A stretch of DNA of 64,000 bases from an uncultured Pelagibacteraceae bacterium. GTDB taxonomy: Bacteria; Pseudomonadota; Alphaproteobacteria; Pelagibacterales; Pelagibacteraceae. Below, piece by piece: positions 47,153 through 55,700 of the stretch. The stretch covers positions 35,744 to 99,743 of the forward strand of contig CACCVU010000002.1 of assembly GCA_902549495.1 (NCBI GenBank), in the 5' to 3' direction. Within the stretch, counting starts at the first letter, position 1. Every line of letters starts with the position of its first letter. The translations under genes were made by a program, and so were the position numbers. A model generated the notes under the pieces. It saw nothing but the letters and a program-made list of their open reading frames with translations, was not told the DNA's origin and did not search any database.

Positions 47153-47709
47153 TAATTAAACCACTTTATATTACATCCCATACTAGGAGTTTGATCCTTT
47201 GGACCGGCTTGTGTTTCAGAAATCATTTTCATCGCTACTTTTAAATCACTGTCTCCACCTGAAACAGGTTTCAAATCTTTAAGCTCTCTAAATCTCCCTC
47301 TATACTGAAGCTTTAATTCCTTATTGTATCCAAAGAAATCAGGTGTACAAACTGCACCGTACTTTCTTGCAATCTCTTGTGTTTCATCTATTAAATAATT
47401 TATCTCTCCAAAATTATTTGTTTTTGCAAATTTAATCATATTATTGAAAGAGTCTTCAGGATAATTTTTAGTATCATTAGACATGATTGCAACAGTGTTA
47501 ATCCCATCTTTTTTTAATTCATTACAATCCTGCGCTAAATCACGAATAATAGCTTTTACATAAGGACAGTGATTACATATGAACATAATAAGTGTAGCTT
47601 TTTCACCTTTTACATCATTAAGAGAAATTAATTTATTTTCTATTGATTTTAGTTTGAAATCCTCAGCTTTTTTTCCAAAATCGCAAACTGGTGTCTTTGT
47701 TAAAGCCAT
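47152..47709 (-). CDS. Thioredoxin-fold / AhpC-TSA family redoxin
   Basis: TLIMFICNHCPYVKAIIRDLAQ. Confidence 0.9.
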   Translation of the reverse strand: MALTKTPVCDFGKKAEDFKLKSIENKLISLNDVKGEKATLIMFICNHCPYVKAIIRDLAQDCNELKKDGINTVAIMSNDTKNYPEDSFNNMIKFAKTNNFGEINYLIDETQEIARKYGAVCTPDFFGYNKELKLQYRGRFRELKDLKPVSGGDSDLKVAMKMISETQAGPKDQTPSMGCNIKWFN

Positions 47710-47750
47710 AATATATTATAAGATAATTAATAATACATTAAAGCAAATTT

Positions 47751-48254
47751 ATGATTTACGATGTTAACGGTCATACTCCTAAAATGGATCCAGACAGCTG
47801 GGTAGCTTCTAACGCGGTTATCATTGGAAGAGTTGAATTAAAAAAAAATTCAAATATTTGGTTTAATGCAACTTTAAGAGGTGATTTAGAGCCAATCATT
47901 ATTGGTGAAGGTTCAAATATTCAAGATGGCAGCGTAATACACACAGATCCAGGGTGCCCAACTATTGTAGGTAAAGGAGTTACAGTAGGGCATATGGTAA
48001 TGCTTCACGGATGTGAAATTTCAGATGATTGTATTATAGGAATAGGTTCAACTATTTTAAATAAAGCAAAGATCGGTAAAAATTGTATCATCGGAGCAAA
48101 CTCATTAGTAACAGAAAATAAAGTTATTCCAGACAGATCACTTGTCCTAGGAAGCCCTGGTAAAGTAGTTAGACAAGTAACGGACGAGGAAATAGAACAT
48201 ATCAAAGAAAACGCTAGAGATTATGTTGAAAATATTAAAAAATATAAGAAATAG
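47751..48254 (+). CDS. Gamma carbonic anhydrase family protein
   Basis: NSNIWFNATLRGDLEPIIIGEGSNIQDGSVIHTDPGCPTIVGKGVTVGHMVMLHGC, left-handed beta-helix hexapeptides. Confidence 0.95.
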   Translation: MIYDVNGHTPKMDPDSWVASNAVIIGRVELKKNSNIWFNATLRGDLEPIIIGEGSNIQDGSVIHTDPGCPTIVGKGVTVGHMVMLHGCEISDDCIIGIGSTILNKAKIGKNCIIGANSLVTENKVIPDRSLVLGSPGKVVRQVTDEEIEHIKENARDYVENIKKYKK

Positions 48255-49032
48255 TTTTTTTTTATTTGCCATTTTATTATCATGCTTTTCGGATTTGGAT
48301 GCTAAAAACAGCAAAGATGTCTCTAATACTGAGGTAAAAAGAAAAACTATCTCTCACAAAAAAAAATATTCTCTAACTTTAGCTAATAGTAAAGATGGTC
48401 ATCCTGTAAGATCTGGAAAAAAATCTTACAGATTTGAAGTAAGATTAGGTGATTGCGGTAAAGATAGCGGACATGACGATTGCAAAAAAGATAGACAAAG
48501 AACTGAGCTTCAATTCAAAAAACATCAAATGGGTAAAAAAGATCATTGGTATTCTGCATCAATTTATTTACCCGAAGACTATCAATCAGTAGCCCCTGTT
48601 AGAACCACTTTTGCTCAACTTTATGAAAAAGGCTGGAAACCTATTCTTATGGTTACAGATAGAAGTGGTGAATGGTTAGAAGTAGGAAGAATGTGGAGTG
48701 GCGAGTATGTTGAAATGAAAAAGGCAATCAGGATAAATGATATGAGAGGAAAATGGACTGATGTACTAATTAACGCTCGATACTCAAGAGAAGAAAATGG
48801 ATTCATGAAAGTTTGGATTAATAATAAATTGATATTAAATGCTGAGAATATTAAAAATATTACGCCATATACTAAAAGAGGTGTCGGACTAGATTTTGGA
48901 ATTTATCAGACATTTGTAAGCGGATGGAAAAGGGAACATGGAGATAAACCCTATCCAAATATGGTTGTTTATTTTGATGAAGTTAATTTAGGCTCGACAA
49001 AAGAAAAAGTTACCAAAAAATTAGGGAACTAA
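48223..49032 (+). CDS. Secreted polysaccharide lyase (heparin lyase I-like fold)
   Basis: SYRFEVRLGDCGKDSGHDDCKKDRQRTELQF...HWYSASIYLPEDY...WTDVLINARYSREENGFMKVWINNKLI. Confidence 0.72.
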   Translation: MLKILKNIRNSFFLFAILLSCFSDLDAKNSKDVSNTEVKRKTISHKKKYSLTLANSKDGHPVRSGKKSYRFEVRLGDCGKDSGHDDCKKDRQRTELQFKKHQMGKKDHWYSASIYLPEDYQSVAPVRTTFAQLYEKGWKPILMVTDRSGEWLEVGRMWSGEYVEMKKAIRINDMRGKWTDVLINARYSREENGFMKVWINNKLILNAENIKNITPYTKRGVGLDFGIYQTFVSGWKREHGDKPYPNMVVYFDEVNLGSTKEKVTKKLGN

Positions 49033-49629
49033 CCAAGTAAATTTTTTCGATCCATTTAGATCGATTATTGCTCTTCTATGACCTTTCGCTGCTAAATAAA
49101 GCCATTCAATACTTTTAATGTTGCATCTTATGACGCAAAAGTTTTTATAACCGGCTTCACTTTCTTCTTTAGTAAAATCAAAATTATCAAATTTATTATC
49201 TAACCCTGAGGTTGGTTTTTCTGATTCTGTTCCAGGTCCACTAGTAACCAAATAACATTTTCTACTGATATGGCCAGTTTTTTCCCAAGACTCTTTTGTA
49301 ACATCATTTTTGTAATTTACTTCGCACTCAGCCTTAACTCTAAGCTGTATTTTTTCTTCTTTACCGTAAAATAAAATAGAGCAATTAGGATTTTTTTTTA
49401 TTTTTTCAATTTTTGAAGATCTAATATCGCTATGGTACTGAATAAAATTATTTTGTTGATCTGCCTTTCTAAGAACAACCACCCTACCATCAAGATCTTT
49501 ATCATTTCCACAAATAAATACAGGTGTTCTGAATTCTGATGATCTATCTTTGATGGCTTTTGATAATAAATCCCAGATTTTTTTTTCAATCTCTTTTGAA
49601 TCTTCGTAATAACTAACTGTTTGTGACAC
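49021..49629 (-). CDS. Pyridoxamine 5'-phosphate oxidase-like FMN-binding protein
   Basis: DGRVVVLRKADQQNNFIQYHSDIRSSKIEKIKKNPNCSILFYGKEEKIQLRVKAEC; C-terminal EWLYLAAKGHRRA. Confidence 0.85.
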   Translation of the reverse strand: MSQTVSYYEDSKEIEKKIWDLLSKAIKDRSSEFRTPVFICGNDKDLDGRVVVLRKADQQNNFIQYHSDIRSSKIEKIKKNPNCSILFYGKEEKIQLRVKAECEVNYKNDVTKESWEKTGHISRKCYLVTSGPGTESEKPTSGLDNKFDNFDFTKEESEAGYKNFCVIRCNIKSIEWLYLAAKGHRRAIIDLNGSKKFTWLVP

Positions 49630-49632
49630 GAT

Positions 49633-50502
49633 TTATTTTCTAAATCTTTTAATTAAACTTGAAGTATCCCATCTTTGGCCACCCATTTTTTGTACTTCAC
49701 CATAATATTCATCAATTAGTTTTGTGATAGGTAAAGGTGAATTATTTTTCTTAGCTTCATCCATCGCTATTTTTAAATCTTTTCTCATCCAATCAACTGC
49801 AAAACCATAATCAAATTTATCTTCAATCATTGTTTTATGTCTATTTTCCATTTGCCAAGATTGAGCTGCACCTTTTGAAATTACTTCAATCACATCATGC
49901 ATATTTAATCCTGCATTCATTCCAAAATTTATTGCTTCAGATAATCCTTGTACTAAGCCTGCAATACAAATTTGATTTACCATCTTCGTTAACTGACCGC
50001 TGCCTGATGGACCAAGAAGTTTTATCTTTTTACTATAGCAATCAATAACTGGCTCAGCCTTTTTGTACGGAGCTTCATCTCCTCCAACCATCACAGTTAA
50101 AATTCCACCTTCAGCTCCAGCTTGTCCACCTGAAATAGGTGCATCCAAGAAATCAAAACCTTTTGATTTTGCCTCTTTGTAAAGTTCTCTAGCAATATTT
50201 GCAGATGCAGTAGTATTATCTACGTAGATCGCACCTTTTTTTGCGGTTTTAAATAAACCTTTCTCACCTAAAGTCACCTCTCTTAAATCATTATCGTTTC
50301 CAACACATGTAAAAATAAAATCACAGTCTTTCGCAGCATCCATTGGAGTATCTGCTGTTTTACCTTTGTATTCTTTAGCCCATTTTTCTGCTTTAGCTTT
50401 AGTTCTGTTATAAACAGTTACATCGTGGCCACCTTTTGATATATAACCTGCCATGGGGAAGCCCATTACACCCAAACCTATGAAAGCAACTTTACAACTC
50501 AT
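49633..50502 (-). CDS. NAD(P)-dependent beta-hydroxyacid dehydrogenase (GarR/MmsB-like)
   Basis: KVAFIGLGVMGFPMAGYISKGGHDVTVYNRTKAKAE, FLDAPISGGQAGAEGGILTVMVGG. Confidence 0.94.
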   Translation of the reverse strand: MSCKVAFIGLGVMGFPMAGYISKGGHDVTVYNRTKAKAEKWAKEYKGKTADTPMDAAKDCDFIFTCVGNDNDLREVTLGEKGLFKTAKKGAIYVDNTTASANIARELYKEAKSKGFDFLDAPISGGQAGAEGGILTVMVGGDEAPYKKAEPVIDCYSKKIKLLGPSGSGQLTKMVNQICIAGLVQGLSEAINFGMNAGLNMHDVIEVISKGAAQSWQMENRHKTMIEDKFDYGFAVDWMRKDLKIAMDEAKKNNSPLPITKLIDEYYGEVQKMGGQRWDTSSLIKRFRK

Positions 50503-50504
50503 AA

Positions 50505-51719
50505 ATGATTAACCTCTCAATAAATAAAAAAGTAATAATATTTGGTTTTATATTTACATTTTTTTCAAGTTTTGGACAGAGCTTTTTTTTGGGATTGTTT
50601 AACGCACCAATTAGAAATGAACTAGGTATTTCCCACGGACAATTTGGAAATATTTATGCCACAGCAACAATTTTTTCTAGCCTTTTACTTATATGGGTAG
50701 GAAAGAAAATCGATGAGTATCAAATAATTTATTATTCTTTTTTTGTCATTTTATTGTTATTTTTTTCAACTTTATTTTTTTCTTTTATCAATAGTATTAT
50801 TTTTTTATCCATTGGTATATTTTTAATGAGATTTTCTGGCCAAGGGTTAATGAGCCATACTTCTACGACCACAATCTCAAGATTTTTTGAGAGGTCTAGA
50901 GGAAAAGCTCTAAGCACAATTTGGTTTGGATTGTCATCTGCAGAATTTATTTTACCAGTATTAGTAACTTACTTGTTTGTAATTTATTCTTGGAGATCAG
51001 TTTGGCAAGGAATAGCAATTATTATAATTATATTTTTGCCATTTGTTGTTTTAAATACAATCAAAAAAATTAAATTAGATTCTAGAGAAAAAGATTTAGA
51101 TACTAAAAAAATTTTTAAAATTAAAAGCTGGAATAGAAAAGAAGTAATTAAAGATTATAGATTTTATATTGTTTCACTCAATATGCTCGCGATGCCTTGG
51201 ATAGCCACTGGTGTATTCGTTTATCAGTCATTTATTTCAGACTCTAAAATGTGGAATATTTACACAATACCAAAAGCATTTATGGTTTATTCATTAGCTT
51301 CTATAGTAACTTTATTTTTCTCAGGTTTTTTAGTTGACAAATTTACAAGTAGAAAATTAATCCCAATTATGAATGTACCTCTGTTAATAGCTATGTTTGT
51401 ACTATTTTATTACCAACATGAAATGTCAGCATTTATTTTTTTAGGTTTAGTAGGTATTTCAAATGGATTAGCTAACGTGCTTGGGTCATCTACTTGGGCA
51501 GAAATATATGGAGTAAAATTTATTGGATCTATCAAAGCATTGACCACAGCTTTTATGGTTTTTTCAACTGCTTTTGGAACAGCAGTATTTGGTTTAATGA
51601 TTGATAATGGCTTTTCAATTGAAAATATTGCTTTTGTATCAGGTATATACATAGTTATTTCGTTATTTCTTTTAATATTAATAAGAAATAAGCTTGAACC
51701 TATTAAGCTTAGAAAATAA
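50505..51719 (+). CDS. MFS transporter
   Basis: 12 hydrophobic segments; MFS layout with central basic loop. Confidence 0.85.
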   Translation: MINLSINKKVIIFGFIFTFFSSFGQSFFLGLFNAPIRNELGISHGQFGNIYATATIFSSLLLIWVGKKIDEYQIIYYSFFVILLLFFSTLFFSFINSIIFLSIGIFLMRFSGQGLMSHTSTTTISRFFERSRGKALSTIWFGLSSAEFILPVLVTYLFVIYSWRSVWQGIAIIIIIFLPFVVLNTIKKIKLDSREKDLDTKKIFKIKSWNRKEVIKDYRFYIVSLNMLAMPWIATGVFVYQSFISDSKMWNIYTIPKAFMVYSLASIVTLFFSGFLVDKFTSRKLIPIMNVPLLIAMFVLFYYQHEMSAFIFLGLVGISNGLANVLGSSTWAEIYGVKFIGSIKALTTAFMVFSTAFGTAVFGLMIDNGFSIENIAFVSGIYIVISLFLLILIRNKLEPIKLRK

Positions 51720-51757
51720 TTGATTTCTTAAGATTATTTGAATATATACTCTGCATC

Positions 51758-52255
51758 ATGGCAAGAATTACCGTAGAAGACTGTTTAGAAAAAGTTGATA
51801 ATCAATACGACCTAGTTTTGTTAGCTAAAGAAAGAACAGTTCAATTAAATGCTGGTGCTCCAATGTTAGTTGAAGAAGATAACGACAAACGAACAATTAT
51901 ATCATTAAGAGAAATAGGAGACGGCAAAATAGATGTTAAAGAAGTTGAAGCTAACGCGATTAAAAGGTTGAGAAAAGAGCCCGACGAGTCTGAGGAACAA
52001 GAAGAAATCGAAGAAGAAACTAACGATGATTTTGAAAATTTATATAAAGGACAGGTTTCTAAAAGCGGTGTAGCTATATTACCTTCCAAAAGAACAAGAA
52101 GAATTCCAGAAGTTAAAAAACCAAGTTTAGCTGACGAAGCCCTTTCAGAGCTAAAAGCAGAGCAACCAGAGATTAGTGAAGAAAACTTAGACAAAGAAGA
52201 AGCTCCTCTAGAATTAAGTGAAGAAGTTCCAGCAGAAGAAAATAAATCAGAGTAG
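51758..52255 (+). CDS. rpoZ: RNA polymerase omega subunit with extended acidic C-terminus
   Basis: MARITVEDCLEKVDNQYDLVLLAKERTVQLNAG...NDKRTIISLREIGDGKID. Confidence 0.93.
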   Translation: MARITVEDCLEKVDNQYDLVLLAKERTVQLNAGAPMLVEEDNDKRTIISLREIGDGKIDVKEVEANAIKRLRKEPDESEEQEEIEEETNDDFENLYKGQVSKSGVAILPSKRTRRIPEVKKPSLADEALSELKAEQPEISEENLDKEEAPLELSEEVPAEENKSE

Positions 52256-52258
52256 ATT

Positions 52259-53242
52259 ATGAAGAAAACTGTTTCAGTTGCGCCTATGATGGATTGCACT
52301 GATAAGCACGAAATTTATTTTCTAAGTCTTATAAGCAAAAACATACATTTGTATACCGAGATGATTGTTGCTAATGCAATTATTAGAGGAGATAAAACTA
52401 AACTACTTTCATTTAAAAAAATAAATAATCCGGTGACACTTCAAGTCGGCGGATCAGATCCTAGAGAGTTAGCCGAAGCATGTAAGATTTCTGAAGACTA
52501 CGGATATAAAGAAATAAATTTAAATTTAGGTTGTCCCAGTAAAAAAGTACAAAAAAATAAATTTGGTGCATGTCTTATGCAAGAACCAGATCTTGTAGCA
52601 AAATGTATTGAAGCAATGGCTAATGCATCTAAATTACCTATAACAATAAAAACTAGAATTGGTTACAACGATGTAGAAAATTTCGAATTTCTAAAATCTT
52701 TTATTCAAACTACTAAGGATGCAGGTTCAAAAAAATTTATAATTCACGCAAGAAAAGCTTTACTTAAAAAACTCACTCCAAAAGAAAACTTAAATATTCC
52801 GCCATTGAAATATGATTTTGTTTATAAATTGAAAGATTATTTTAAAGATGATGAAATAATCATTAATGGAGGAGTAAAAACAACAGAGGAAATAAAAAAA
52901 CATTTAAAAATAGTAGATGGTGTGATGATAGGCAGAGCTATATATCATTCACCTTATTTTTTGGCGGATATTGAAAGAGAAATTTTTAAAAATGAAAATG
53001 TACCAACAAGAACAGAAGTTATGGAAAATCTAATTCCTTATATTCAAGAGCAAACATCAAAAGGGATACAATTAAATCATATTATGAGACATACGGTAGG
53101 TTTGTTTCATGGACAAAATGGATCAAAAACTTGGAAACAATATCTTTCTAAAAATATGTGCATAAGAGATGCAGATTTGCAAAAAGTGAATCATATTATG
53201 GATCAAGTAAGAAAAAATAATCCTGTTTTTTTAGAGAGATAG
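52259..53242 (+). CDS. dusA: tRNA-dihydrouridine synthase (DusA type)
   Basis: VAPMMDCTDKHEIYFLSLIS, LNLGCPSKKVQKNKFGACLM, IIHARKALLKKLTPKENLNIPPLKYDFVYKLK. Confidence 0.94.
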   Translation: MKKTVSVAPMMDCTDKHEIYFLSLISKNIHLYTEMIVANAIIRGDKTKLLSFKKINNPVTLQVGGSDPRELAEACKISEDYGYKEINLNLGCPSKKVQKNKFGACLMQEPDLVAKCIEAMANASKLPITIKTRIGYNDVENFEFLKSFIQTTKDAGSKKFIIHARKALLKKLTPKENLNIPPLKYDFVYKLKDYFKDDEIIINGGVKTTEEIKKHLKIVDGVMIGRAIYHSPYFLADIEREIFKNENVPTRTEVMENLIPYIQEQTSKGIQLNHIMRHTVGLFHGQNGSKTWKQYLSKNMCIRDADLQKVNHIMDQVRKNNPVFLER

Positions 53243-53244
53243 TT

Positions 53245-54075
53245 TTGGATATCCTTTCTCAATCAGAAATAATTTATTTAGTTTTAATAATGATTGCTAC
53301 AGCAATACCTGCAGGATTTGCTGCTGGACTTTTTGGTATTGGGGGAGGGTTAGTAACAGTTCCTATTTTGTTTTATATATTTAGCTTTTCCGGAATAGAA
53401 ACGGCTTATGTCATGCATTTAGCAGTAGGAACTTCATTTGGAATTATTATACCGACCTCAACAGTTTCCGTACTAACCCACCATCAACATAAAGCTGTTG
53501 ATTTTAGTATTGTTAAAGGTTTTGGGTTTTTTGTTGCTACTGGAGTAATTCTAGGTACAATTTTCGCTGCAAGCTTAGAAACAAAACCTTTGATACTATT
53601 TTTTACAATTATTGTTTATGTTCTAGCGTTTTACTTACTATTCTTAAAAGAAAAAGAAACAAATATAGAAATCAAAATAGGGTTATTTTCGAAAGCAATT
53701 TCAGGAATTGTAAGTGGTTTTATTTCTGCACCAATGGGTATTGGTGGAGCCGTGATGAATGTTCCAATTTTAAAATTTTTTGGTTATCCAATAAATAAAG
53801 CCATTGGAAGTGCGGCTGCGATCGGGTTTATTATTGCTTTATTTGGTGCAGGGGGTTTTTTAATTTCAGGCTCATACTTGGAGGCTAATTTACCTTTAAG
53901 CATTGGTTTTTTGAATATTCCAGCCTTTTTAGTTTTTTTTCCTATTACTGCTTACATGGCGAGACTTGGAGCAAAAGCTAGCCATAGGGTTGATAAAATG
54001 AGAATGACTAAATATTTTGGATTGTTCCTTATAGTTATTGGAACCAGATTCTTGTACGAATATTTTAAACTTTAG
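53245..54075 (+). CDS. Sulfite exporter TauE/SafE family protein (TTG start)
   Basis: PAGFAAGLFGIGGGLVTVPILFYIF and second repeat SGFISAPMGIGGAVMNVPIL. Confidence 0.9.
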   Translation: MDILSQSEIIYLVLIMIATAIPAGFAAGLFGIGGGLVTVPILFYIFSFSGIETAYVMHLAVGTSFGIIIPTSTVSVLTHHQHKAVDFSIVKGFGFFVATGVILGTIFAASLETKPLILFFTIIVYVLAFYLLFLKEKETNIEIKIGLFSKAISGIVSGFISAPMGIGGAVMNVPILKFFGYPINKAIGSAAAIGFIIALFGAGGFLISGSYLEANLPLSIGFLNIPAFLVFFPITAYMARLGAKASHRVDKMRMTKYFGLFLIVIGTRFLYEYFKL

Positions 54076-55514
54076 ATTTTTTGATCGTAGTCTCCGATCT
54101 TTCCAGTTTTTTGCAAAAGATCATCTATAAATTCGAAAATTTTTTTCTTACTCTCATTTGACTTAGTACTTTCAGTCACAATCACTAAAGATGGCTTATT
54201 AGATGATGCTCTTATTAAACCCCATGATCCATCCTCAAGAGAAAATCTCACACCATTAACTGTCAATACCTCAGAAATACTTTGATCGTCGATCTTAATA
54301 CCTTCATCTTTTAATTTCTTTACCTCTTTTACCATTTCATCAACTACTTTATACTTCTCCTCATCCTTACAATAAGGAGCCATCGTTGGGGTTTGATAAG
54401 TTACAGGTAGAGATTTAATAATTTCACTCATTTTTTTGTTTTGATCTACGATAAGGCGGCAAACTTGTATTGCTGAATTAATTCCGTCGTCATACCCATA
54501 ACCCAAAGGTTGATTAAAGAAAAAATGTCCACTCTTTTCAAATCCTGCTAATGCTTTTTCCTTATTTACTTTCCTTTTAATGTGCGAATGTCCAGTTTTC
54601 CAATATATAGTTTTACATCCATTTTCTTCCAAGATTTTATCATTTTTAAATAGTCCAGTTGATTTAACGTCGACGATAAATTTTGAATTTTTATGTTTAC
54701 TTGAAAGATTTCTTGCAATTAGTAAACCAATTTTATCCGAGAATATTTCATTCCCTTCTTCATCTATTACTCCACATCTATCTCCATCTCCATCAAAACC
54801 AAATCCGATATCGGCTTTATTATCTTTTACAGCTTTAGCTATAGCATGAAGCATTTCAAGATCCTCAGGATTTGGGTTATATTTAGGAAAGGACCAATCT
54901 AAATTACAATCTAATTCTATAACTTCGCACCCAATACCTTTTAAAATTTCTGGAGCAAATATTCCTGCTGTACCGTTACCACAGGCAACTACTGCTTTTA
55001 TTTTTTTATTTATCTTATTTTTTTTAATTAAATCTTGGATATATACTTTTTTAAAGTCATCAATTTTTTTTAATGATCCTTTTCCATCTAAAAAATTATT
55101 ATTTAAAGTAATATCTTTTAAGTTTGCCATTTCCTCCGGCGCATGTGTTAAACCTTTTTGAATACCCATTTTTACACCTGTCCAACCATTCTCATTATGG
55201 CTAGCAGTTACCATAGCAATGGCATCTGAGTTTAAAATAAACTGAGCAAAATAAACCATTGGAGAAAGAGACAATCCTACATCCTCAACATTGCATCCAG
55301 TTGAAATTAAACCATCTGTAAGAGCTTTTTTAATTTTTTCACTATAAGATCTATAATCATGACCAACAATTACCCTTGGATTTTTTATTTTAGTGCTTTG
55401 AATAATTTGAGTTCCAAGGCCTTTGCCTAAATTTGTGATTCCCTCAATATCGATATCTTTTTCAAAGACCCATCTGGCGTCATACTCTCTAAAACCGTTA
55501 GGATTGATTTTCAT
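54072..55514 (-). CDS. Phosphomannomutase/phosphoglucomutase
   Basis: AMVTASHNENGWTGVKMG, IGFGFDGDGDRCGVIDEEG, LAGFEKSGHFFF. Confidence 0.95.
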   Translation of the reverse strand: MKINPNGFREYDARWVFEKDIDIEGITNLGKGLGTQIIQSTKIKNPRVIVGHDYRSYSEKIKKALTDGLISTGCNVEDVGLSLSPMVYFAQFILNSDAIAMVTASHNENGWTGVKMGIQKGLTHAPEEMANLKDITLNNNFLDGKGSLKKIDDFKKVYIQDLIKKNKINKKIKAVVACGNGTAGIFAPEILKGIGCEVIELDCNLDWSFPKYNPNPEDLEMLHAIAKAVKDNKADIGFGFDGDGDRCGVIDEEGNEIFSDKIGLLIARNLSSKHKNSKFIVDVKSTGLFKNDKILEENGCKTIYWKTGHSHIKRKVNKEKALAGFEKSGHFFFNQPLGYGYDDGINSAIQVCRLIVDQNKKMSEIIKSLPVTYQTPTMAPYCKDEEKYKVVDEMVKEVKKLKDEGIKIDDQSISEVLTVNGVRFSLEDGSWGLIRASSNKPSLVIVTESTKSNESKKKIFEFIDDLLQKTGKIGDYDQKI

Positions 55515-55620
55515 TTGTTATAAATACTAGAGAATATAGGCATTTGTTATTAAATGTTTATTAACAAAACTTTCCACTTGCAAAATTAATTAAATGTTCT
55601 TATAATGTTCTATTGATTTC

Positions 55621-55667
55621 AGTGTTATATAGTATATTAACATATCTGTAACACAACATGTAGTTGT
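55621..55667. promoter_or_regulatory. Two putative NrdR boxes upstream of nrdA
   Basis: AGTGTTATATAGTATA (55621-55636) and ACACAACATGTAGTTGT (55651-55667), about 31 bp centre-to-centre. Confidence 0.65.
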
Positions 55668-55700
55668 TTTGTTAACAAATCGACTAAAAACAAGGAAAAT

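Noticed and set aside
51841-52299. 152-aa minus-strand ORF opposite rpoZ
   Set aside because: Ser-rich antisense shadow of the acidic omega tail, no plausible start context
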